Below are positions 54,601 to 64,000 of a stretch of 64,000 nucleotides of DNA, in pieces. Within the stretch, counting starts at the first letter, position 1. Each line of letters opens with the position of its first letter. Made by a program: the position numbers and the translations under genes. The stretch lies in NCBI RefSeq assembly GCF_018691265.1, contig NW_024881330.1, forward strand, positions 17,876,886-17,940,885. Reading direction: 5' to 3'. Origin of the DNA: Tyto alba (taxonomy: Eukaryota; Chordata; Aves; Strigiformes; Tytonidae). The notes beneath the pieces are model-generated. The model did not search any database. It worked only from the letters and a program-made list of their open reading frames with translations, and was not told where the DNA came from.

Positions 54601-57600
54601 AAAAAAAAAAATCTGGATTTGGATAAGGGATAGGATAGGTACTTGATATTTAATGTATAATTTCCATAACTCTAGAGATTATTTAATTAGAGACACAGAT
54701 ATCCTTTAAACAGAGATCCTCCTGGAAATGTGGTATCCCCAAGCAGTGCCAAAAGGTGAGTGTCCTAATAATTAAAGCAAAAGCCTGGAATGAAGAATTC
54801 TGGGCTTGTCATTAAATTCTTGTGTGACCTGGGGCCATTATCGGATGTCTTAAAGTGCACCTGTCTTGGTGTTTTCTATCATCTACTGCTGGGCTTATTG
54901 AGGGGTTCAGAGAGAGTAAGCAAGGATTAAGGAACTCAACCAAAATTTAGATTATCTGAAAACAGTCAATAATTTTTGTAAGTGGGGATATTTTTTCTAC
55001 AGAAGTTACATGCATTTCCACCTGCCGGAGGTATTATGAAATTAAAATAATTAGTCTTTATAAATTATTTTTAAATCTTTAAATGGAAGTCTTGGTAGAT
55101 GAAAATATTTTTACTCAAACATGCTACAGTTTTGTGACATATTGTAAGTTAATAATATCTAGAATATGCATTAATTGTAGTTCCTGTTAAGGGCAATATA
55201 ATATGCTTCTCATTGCACATTTGGGCTTGTAAATGTAATAAAATCCTGTTTTCAAATGGTTGTCTACCTTTATATGCCTAGTAATGTATGTTAATTTTTA
55301 CCTGTATGTATATTCTCCTGTGAAGATCCAGATCTTATCATTACTTATTTCAGTACTGCTTATTAAATTATTCTAGTTTTCAGAGTATCACCTAAAGAGA
55401 TGCTAAAAAACTTACGGAACAAAATACAGGCTTATAAGTAAGTGTATACCAGTCTTTGTAAATAAGATTTAAACCCAACATACTGTGACAATTTCTGTAT
55501 TAATTAAGATATACAAATATTGGTATTTTATTGGGGTTTTTTTAGATAGATGTAGCAAAGTATATATATAAATACATGATCTCATGTCCAAAAGACCTGA
55601 AGACTTATGAGTACCAAAAGAAATTTTGCAAACCAATAATCGAAACTATTATCTTAAGAAAAAAATACTTGTGAATTAGAGTATTGTCTAGAGAAATTAG
55701 TGAAAAGGAGAACAAATAACTTGGAGCATCTGAAGGCTGGATAGCTGACAATATGGAGAAAATAAAAGATCTGAGAGAAAAATGTTTCTCCAAAATTCTG
55801 TACGGACATGATACCACAATGACAGGAGTATCCCTTGCCTTGGAAAAATATATGAAGTGTACAGCTGTCTGACTGCTCACCTTCCTAGTTAAAGTAACGA
55901 ACACTGCCTTGTTTTTACACATAAAGGAGGACATCTAAGGAATTGTATCCTTGTATAGAGAGAATGACATACACTCTGGTAACATTGGTAGAATTTTTCT
56001 AAGCAGAAATGCAGAACATTTTTAAAAGAGTACTGTAGTTTAAGGAATTATAGTCCTTCCAGGTGAGATTCCATGAGAAAGTTTGAAGTTGTCCTTGTCT
56101 GTACTAGCACTGACAGTAATGTTTCTCCTCAATAAAGCTGAAAGATTCTGCTGCACTTATCTTTACACAGAACTAGGAAATTTGTATAAGTTTACTTGGA
56201 ATTTCTTGGGCAGGGTATAAAACTGTTAACTAGATCTTTTCTTCTCCCCCCAAAATTTCCTCCTGCTTTGCAAAATTATATTTGATTGACATAATTATTT
56301 TTCTAAAAGTTTGATGCAAAGTACAAACTGTGAAGTGGTATCTCAAATTTCTAACCCAATTTATGTTAATAAAAATGTTTGCTTTTTTTTTTTCATTAAA
56401 GAAAAATATGGGAAGCTTGTTCAAAATCTGGTCTATTTTTTTAACCTTATTAAATCTGTTGATTTGCTGCTTTTTCCTTCTATTTCTCCTTATCTTTGAC
56501 CTACATTACAATGTGATGTTTTGTGAAAATATCACACATGCAATATCTGATATCTGATATAATTTCAATAAACATTCCATCCTTGTAATATAAATTGCCT
56601 AGACAGGCAGTGATGACCTGTTCAAATTGGTAAATAGGTAGTATTTTTGTTAAATTTTATTCTTCTTTACAGTTTATATGACACTTCTATATGCATAATT
56701 GTTATTGATTTCTTAATATAGGCTTGCATTAACTTTATGGTTTTCACATTTTACCTGGCAGAAAGCACACGTATGCATTGGTAGAATAAGTTTTATCTTT
56801 CAGAAAGTGTTTTGTGATTACAAGGGAAACAGAGAAATAAATGCCTCAGGAAGCCAGACATTTAAGTGTGCAAGGCAAGGATATATATTTTACAAAGGAA
56901 AAACCTTTACTGACATCAGAGGCTTTTTAATTTAAAGAATTATATTTGTTTTTAAACTAATGCATCAGATTTTTGTCTCCTATGTATATGTAAAGCTCCA
57001 TTAACTACCATGGTGCTCAATTTATTTTAAATAAATTAAATATATATAGAGAGGTTAAATTTCAGCTATTCAAAATATATTACATAGGCCAGAAAAGAAA
57101 TTGTACTCTATAAGGAGTATTTCTCCTTTTCCACCTTTGATCATATTAATTTTCCAATACTCACCAGTTACACCTACAGAATTGTTATCCTACATATTTT
57201 TGTGCAATAATTGAATCTCTGTATTTATCATCTTTACTTACCTAAATTATTTGACATACTGATCATGGGTTTTTTCTTTCTTCACAGTAATCTCAAATAT
57301 AAAATTAATGTGAATCTCTGTTAATAACAAAGCTCATAATAACTTTTGAAGAGCAGACTGGAGTATTGAAATGGAAAAAAACTTTCCACCAATTTACTGA
57401 TTCCTGTCTCCCACCAAGAGCTGATTCCATACTTAGAGGACAATGAGGTCTTATGAATTGTTTTTGTCTGTTACATGTAAAATGAATTAATTATCTTATT
57501 TCTGTGTTGACAATGTGACTGACATCATACCTGATTCATAAAGAAAATTTAATTCTCATCAAAAAATGTAGTGACTTAGAAATATAAAAGCCTTATTAAC

Positions 57601-59562
57601 TCTAAATGGTAGATCATACATATTAGTGTGTTGCAATTTGCTTTAAGAGGTGTATTAATCCCTATTTTATGAAGAATATTAAGGGTCAGATTTTGTAGGT
57701 CTCATGTTTGTGTTTTACTAGACTGTCACTACTGTCATTGTGTAACTGAAGTAATTGAGTGGATTCAATATGAATCTGTGACCATAAATTGTTAGTGTAA
57801 ATATGTTTGGTTTTGAAAATATTAGACATCAGTGTCTCTATGTTTATGTATTGCCAAATACTGTATAAAATACTCACATGCACAACCAAAACTAATATTC
57901 AAACACATGAATTATCTGGATAGGAATAGTAATCTAATTCATGCTTTCAGATCAGTTCCAAAAAAGAAAGCAAATACTTGCTGAATAATAAAACAAAGCC
58001 AGGACAGGAACCCCTGAAGACACAAGAGTAAGCTGGAAAGCAACTGATCTGTTTCTTAATTATAATAATGATTAATTTCCTGATATTCACAACTTTAATA
58101 TTTCAGTTTCTTTAAAACACAACATCTCAGATTTCAACTAATGATTTGAAGATAGCTTGTATTGCCACAATCTTGACTTGAAGTAGTAGCCAATGAATTT
58201 TTACAGACAAAGGCACCAAATATGTCGGTCTTCAAAAAGGTTTCTTATGTCAGAAGGATCTATCCATGGTGAGTGAATCTGAATGATCTGAATGCCTGTG
58301 GAAATTCTGTTCTTAGTTCTATTTTGGAAAGAAGTAGCCAGTCACCCATGCAGGTGACAATTAACCATTATCAGGATTGGATGACAGGATTCTCAAATCT
58401 TAAATAAGTAGGGACAGATTCAAGAAGTCCAGGAAAAGGTGCTATGTGATGTCAATTTACCACTACATATATTTTTTATAATCTTGCAACTTTCAGTTTA
58501 TCTGTAAACTCTTGTCATGTTGAATACACTTACTCATGTGAAGAACTGTGTAAATCAAGTGTATGATGCAGTACTTCCAAAATCCAGTGGAAACAGTTTA
58601 TTTTTTTCATCTTTACTTTCTCTTTACAGCATTGTAAGAATCAGCACAGGGCCATGTGAGGCAGTGCACTCTCAGGTGAACTGTCTTCTGAGCAACTGCT
58701 TGAATTCAAAAAGTTTGTCAAAGAACGTTTCAAAACAAAGGATATAGGAAGTATTTATCATTTTCCATAAATGAAACAGTTTATGTAGACCACTTGTTGT
58801 GTCTCTGAGAGATTTATCCAATAATCAATAAAAGCTAAACAAATTTTCATCTTAATTTTATAAGTACATACTACACTGCCAGTACCCTGCAGCACTTTAA
58901 AGTTTGCAGCAACCGAGAACAGATCTTCATGTGATTGACACAAAATCAGAGGCAGAGACGGGGAAACTGTGATATTTATTGAGATAAAGAATACAGATAA
59001 TGGGACAAAAGCAAAAATGGGGATATTGAAAGAGAAAATACAGTATTGAGTTTCAGAGGCAAATAAAAATTACTGGTTAAAGAAATCACATAAGAATTTT
59101 TTTGATTGTGTTTTATTGGCAAACTGTGGATTATAGAATTGAGCATAAAATATTTGCATATTAGAATATTATACTGTCATATTATAGCAGAACATTGCTT
59201 TCACTACAGTTATTGTTGTTCTCTGATATTCACCAAAAAGCACAGGTGTGTTTTGTTCATCACTCACTTGACAAACGCAGTAAGATCAATCATATATAGA
59301 GATTAAAACCCTAAAGGTGTACATTTCCCCCCCTTTAACTCCAAATAAATTCAATATTAACCCATAACTTTTCAGTATGTTATGTTGCTGTATCAGAAGC
59401 CTTCCTAAACTTCCTAAAGTATAACTAATAGCTTCATATTTTTAACATCTTATGTTTCTATTTTCAGATGAATGAAGATTCCTATATATTATCCCTTATT
59501 TTTTCCTCCTTAATCAGACTTTTAAAAACCAAGTGATTTGATTCATTTGTGATTGGGGTTTT

Positions 59563-59599
59563 TTGGTGTTTTTTTGTTTTTTTTTTTTTTTTTTTTTTT
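59563..59599. repeat. T-rich run
   Basis: ggtgtttttttg followed by an uninterrupted T run and then ccttctgcatttcag, which resembles a splice acceptor but has no recognisable exon after it. Confidence 0.8.
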
Positions 59600-61005
59600 C
59601 CTTCTGCATTTCAGACTATAATACTGAAAGCAAATGCCTCTCATGAATACTTAAAATTAGTATGAATAATAGAAATTAGGTGTCAAAGACAACTTTCATG
59701 AGGACCGTTCCCCTACAGAATGACATAGCTTTCCTTCAAGATCTCCATTATGTGGCTACCTTGAGAAAAGGCATCAAAGACAACTCGTAACTCTACCACA
59801 GCATACATGTAAAGGAGATCTGCTTTATGTCCCAACTCTGTCAATAGGATGGACTCACATGTTCAGATGGGGCCATAGTCTGTGTCTATAGCACTCACGG
59901 CTTTTCTCCTCCTGACTTTCTCCCCACACACACATGAGCTGCAAGTCATACATTTTCATATTAAAAACAAAGATGAAAAGCTGTGCTTGGCATTAGTCTC
60001 ACTCATGACCTCAATGGCTTCAGCTACTGATCATAAATGAGGAGCCTTACTCTCATCTCCCTCCTCTCTCCTTGATTTTAGGCTTCTGGTGTGGCTTTGA
60101 GCAGATTCTTTACCAGAGTACTGCTTCTCTGAGAGAGAGAAGTGGTTCGGGTTGGGTTGGAAATAGTGACATTCTTTCTAGAGTCTAATGGGAAGGAAGG
60201 AACAAGTCTTCATCCATCAGCAGCTGAATCTGCCTGTGTTCAGTACTGATCAAATAAACACAGTCTGTGAAAGTGTAATATGACTGTATGGTAATTTCAT
60301 ATATTTTAGTGTGATATTTTTTTATTCAATTAAACAGGATGGTTAGCTTCTGCAGGGTTTTTTTTGTGATGTCATAATAACCACTGGAGAAAAAGGATGA
60401 GCTCATATTTAGCTGAGATTTCTTGTCAGTTCTACAACTTCATACAGGAAATGTAAACAAATAGTGCATTCAGCAGAGATCTGATTATCAAGGAACTAAC
60501 AATAAAACTTCTATTGACTTCAGCAGACTACAAATTTAGTGCCTTAAAAATGTCATTCATGAGCAGAAATGATACAGTTTATGGCCTCTGTGTTATTTGT
60601 GATGTAAGATGCAACCTACAGTAAGTAAAGATAACTGTTTTTAAGATATGCTACTGTAAATAACCATACAGACTTTGGCTTGGAAATAAATGCCTTGTGT
60701 ACTCTTTAAAAATAGATAACACTATTTTGTGTAAGTCTAACTTCTACAAGTTTCCTTTGAAGTTTTTAATGTTTCAGCCATTGGTTCAATAAGTTGGACA
60801 GTGGTTACAACAGAAAAAATGCTGATATGCCATACGCAAATACATATGCAAAAAAAAATGCACAGTGATCAAAATGATCTTTGTGTTCTACTATATAAAC
60901 TCTTGTCTATGAAGACATTTTTGAAGTTAATCACATGTTACTTCTTGAAGTGATTTAAAAATAGAACATTTTCTCTTACTGTAGTTATTCTTTTTGCTCC
61001 AAATA

Positions 61006-61100
61006 CACTATTTATTTATTTATTTATTTATTTACTTATCTATCTATCTGTCTATCTATCTATCTATCTATCTATCTAATCTGTCTATCTATCTATCTAT
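61006..61100. repeat. Composite ATTT / ATCT tetranucleotide microsatellite
   Basis: About seven ATTT units pass into a long run of ATCT units with a few ATCTG interruptions. It ends about 190 bases before the CUB3 exon and is likely to vary in length between individuals. Confidence 0.92.
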
Positions 61101-61292
61101 TAAGATTGTAAGCTTGGACACAAGAGGAAGTCTATTTTACTTAGAATAGATAAACATGAATATTATATTATCTTGCATGAGGTGGTTCTATTTTTGTCAA
61201 TCACACCTTCATTAGTATCAGTTACAGCTTAGTTTATTAATCTGCTACATGTGTTTTATATGTGAATTAAAAGGTGAACTTTCTTTTTGCAG

Positions 61293-61414
61293 TCAAGACT
61301 TGTGGATCCAATCTTCAGGGACCTGGAGGCACTTTCACATCACCCAATTTTCCATTCCAGTATGACAGCAATGCTCAATGTGTGTGGGTCATCACAGCTA
61401 TCAATACTAATAAG
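61293..61414 (+). CDS. CSMD3: CSMD3 internal exon: first part of CUB domain 3
   Basis: Encodes VKTCGSNLQGPGG then TFTSPNFPFQYDSNAQCVW and ends ITAINTNK. The Cys pair, the SPNFP-QY motif and C-V-W-V-I are hallmarks of the N-terminal half of a CUB domain; the remaining beta strands must be in an exon beyond this window. Acceptor ttctttttgcag, donor aag|gtaagt, both close to consensus. Length 122 nt, entering phase 1 and ending phase 0. As recalled from mammalian CSMD3, the protein is nearly the same here, with a Gly where mammals have Ser in the GP(S/G)GT motif and Ile for Val near the end. A composite tetranucleotide microsatellite lies about 190 bases upstream of the acceptor and an A-rich tract begins about 25 bases beyond the donor, so both flanks of this exon carry simple repeats. 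Confidence 0.97.
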
Positions 61415-61439
61415 GTAAGTTTAAAATTCTGGCTTAGCT

Positions 61440-61490
61440 TAAAAAAAAAAAAAAAACAAAACAAAAAAAACCAAACAAACACAACAAAAG
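61440..61490. repeat. A-rich / AAAC simple repeat just after the CUB3 exon donor
   Basis: An A run then acaaaac and aaccaaacaaacac units, starting about 25 bases beyond the donor at 61415. Confidence 0.85.
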
Positions 61491-63329
61491 CACATGTAGA
61501 CAATGACATTTTTCACTAATATGATTTTTCTCTACAGTCCAGCTTCTCTATTTGGTGCATTTCAGACATTTCTAAGAATTGGCTGATAATAGATGGGTAT
61601 GGACAGATGTTAAAACCTGTTGTTTCCCCTAAGATTGTTTTGGGTTTTGTATGCCAAGTAGATGCTACAATGTTTTTATGTGATTATCTAAATGAACTCC
61701 CAGAAGCAACTTCACAATGGTATGAAGCAATGTCATGGGTCCACAAATATTGTGTTATAATCAGTAGAGCTGTTTTGTGTATAAGGTTGTTTATGTCATG
61801 TTTGGTCTTGGACTATGTGAGGAATCACTGAAGTTCATGAATTCACTTTCACTTCATGAAGAACTCTTCTAAACTCGTGTAATTTATTTCACTGTCTGAA
61901 CCACTGTATTAAAATCCTATATACTTTATACCTACACTTTAAAACAAAAGTACTAGGAGTTCTGATAATGCCAGATGAGTCAAAGTAGAGCAGTAAAGCT
62001 AAGTTATGGCATCAGTGGTCTTTATATCCAAGAGCTAGACACCTGGCAGCAATGGTCATATTCTATTTCCAGGTGTATCATTTTATTTGAACTGAGTGTA
62101 ATAGACTTGTTTAGATGTAATAAAGCAAAAATTAACTGTATAGCTCAGGAATATTTTATAAAGGACTAACAACATCTGTGTTTGCTGGTACAGGGGTATA
62201 TTCTACCTCCTAATTTCTGTCTTATATTGCCATTTGCATCAGACTCCATCAATTGATCAGAGAAGACTAGAAAGCCTACCCCTTTACATCCGAGCCTATC
62301 AGAGGACTCAGTGAAAACCTGATTACATTTCAGAAGCATTTCTGCATCTAATCTTACAAAGTCCTATGTGGAAGCCATGATTAAGTTCCACTTTGGAAGA
62401 AGAAAAAAGGATATTTAATCAATTGATTAGAATATTCATAATGAAGACAGTAGATGCTTTTGGGGAGGGAAGAAGGGTTGTTCGGTTTATCCTTGTTCCA
62501 AGGACTCTTAATCCAATTTATCCAATTTATCGATCATTAAATATGTGTCAACAGTACTTGAAAGATGATGAAGTCTCTGTCCCACAGATGGGCAAAATGT
62601 TCGAAAGTAATAGGTAAGAACAATTACTCTAGCCTAAAGAAGCTTTATATTTTTATTTCTTTAATCAAAAATTGTTAGTGAACAAGATGAAATCTGTGCA
62701 CATCTAGAATTTTTAAAAAAAACTTCTGTCAAATGTGGCAGTAGATGGAATTTAATATTGTATTGTTTGAGGAAATTAAATGCAGCTGTTACAATTTGAA
62801 CAAGTGCTATAGATGGCTTGAAAACCACCACTGAGCTATTGTACAGAATGCATTTAAGACCTTTTTGGTTATATTTTGCATAAAATAGTTTCCTTTCTTA
62901 AATGCAGCAAGGGCATGTCTACATAACAAAACAGCCAAATAAGATTTTCTACATTCTACAAATGGTAGAAGCAAAACTTTGAGCTCACAAACTGGTATGT
63001 ATCTGCTGGCAAATCACAGGTGATTACAGGTTTAAGATATTAATGACATGAAGCATGTTAAGGATTACTGTTGGGTGGAGGTGTTAGTGGTTTAATGCTA
63101 CCTTCCTCCCCCCTCCCTGACAATTCACAACATGGTGGTGCAGTGTTCTCTTCAGAACCTCAGAACTTTGTTTTGACCAAAAGTATTTTTCACTGGAGTA
63201 TTCAAAAACATTATTCTGCAGTATTATTTTACTTACAGGTTTCCAGTTTCTGCTTTTAAGGAACTTTGAATTTAAAGCTGAGTGCAGAAAGTTAAGAAGT
63301 GAACAAATGCTTTGTCTCTGGTTGTCAGT

Positions 63330-63805
63330 GTGGTTCACAGAGTCACAAAATGAGGTTGGAACAGACCTCAGGAGATGGTCCAGTTGAACTCCCCTGCTCA
63401 AGCAGGGCCACCTAGAGGCAGTTGGCAAGACGGTCTTGAATATCTTGAAAGATGGTGACTCCACAATCTCTCTGGGCAACCAGTGCTAGTGTTCAGTCAC
63501 CCTCACAGTGAAAAACTGTTTCCTGATGTTCAGATGGAACCTCCTGTGTTTTAGTTTGTGCCCATTATCTCTGGTCCTGTCACTGAGCACCACTGAAAAG
63601 AATTTGGTTCCATCTTCTTTACATCTTTCCTTCAGGTGTTTAAATGCATTAAGATCCCACTGAGCCTTCTCTAGACTAAGCAAGTCCAGCTCTTTCAACC
63701 TTCCCTTATGTGAAAGATGCTCCAGACCCTTAATCATCTTAGTCCCTTCACTGGACTCTTCAAGTAGCTGCATGTATCTCTTGTACTGGGGAGGTGCAGT
63801 TGTTA
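63330..63805 (-). mobile_element. CR1 LINE 3' fragment, minus strand
   Basis: The + strand starts cacagagtcacaaaatgagg, with the tccagttgaactcccctgctc block, and the minus frames at 63084-63479 and 63486-63827 contain the CR1 ORF2 C-terminal order: LEHLSHKGRLKELDLLSLEKAQ, then NGHKLKHRRFHLNIRKQFF, VTEH and PREIVESPSFKIFKT. A frame shift near 63480 separates them. Moderately diverged, no RT catalytic region left. Confidence 0.9.
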
Positions 63806-64000
63806 TGCTTGTTTTCCTTTTTCTCAAAACACTTAACAGGTCAAATTATTCCATGTGTATAAAATCCAGTTCTAATGAAAACAAAATAAACCCCCTTCTT
63901 TGTCCGAGGTCATGCCTGTAATAGTTCAAATAAAAGGTTTTCTATAAGTTATTTTATGTTGGATTTTTTTTCTGAAACCGTAAATACTACCAAATAGCAT

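Larger units (their letters stand above)
61415..64000 (+). other. CSMD3: CSMD3 intron downstream of the CUB3 exon (3' end outside window)
   Basis: Begins gtaagt. Holds an A-rich/AAAC tract just after the donor (about 61440-61490) and a minus-strand CR1 at 63330-63805. The continuation of CUB3 expected after TNK is not found in the 2.6 kb seen, so the next exon is beyond the window. Confidence 0.85.

Overview
This window reads as AT-rich vertebrate intronic DNA from a bird. The avian call rests on repeats: chicken-repeat-1 (CR1) LINE copies in several places (typically 5'-truncated, some with recognisable reverse-transcriptase coding) and two LTRs with the TGTC...GACA-type ends common in avian endogenous retroviruses. 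The repeats look more like a neoavian or passerine bird than anything else, but I cannot fix the species.

The only host gene I can support is CSMD3 (CUB and Sushi multiple domains 3), a giant single-pass transmembrane protein, on the + strand. Five internal exons lie at 15459-15767, 23463-23540, 28530-28617, 43269-43393 and 61293-61414 (722 coding bases). All have AG acceptors and GT donors, and the reading frame passes through every junction (phases 1-1, 1-1, 1-2, 2-1, 1-0). They encode, in order, the CSMD3-specific linker that follows the second CUB domain (two exons), the second Sushi/CCP domain (two exons) and the first part of the third CUB domain (one exon). The gene runs off both ends: N-terminal CUB1-Sushi1-CUB2 exons must lie left of the window and the rest of CUB3 onward to the right.

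Everything else is intron: at least 15.5 kb before the first exon, then 7.7, 5.0, 14.7 and 17.9 kb, then at least 2.6 kb. Introns 1-3 here are mostly unique AT-rich sequence with microsatellites. The 14.7 kb intron holds the densest repeat cluster: a minus-strand LTR of about 1.05 kb (33496-34547), a minus-strand CR1 with RT coding (35494-36722), an older CR1 (36930-37450), a plus-strand solo LTR (40233-40830) and a second young CR1 (42001-42614). The 17.9 kb intron holds an old CR1 with endonuclease and RT parts joined by an internal deletion.

I see no CRISPR array, operon, rRNA or tRNA gene, and no new system of genes. The observations most worth following are a CR1 pair whose identity jumps abruptly (looks like gene conversion), a GC-rich island of about 0.4 kb bounded by an imperfect direct repeat, GTTT microsatellites that form the acceptor tracts of two CSMD3 exons, and the two frame-neutral linker exons.
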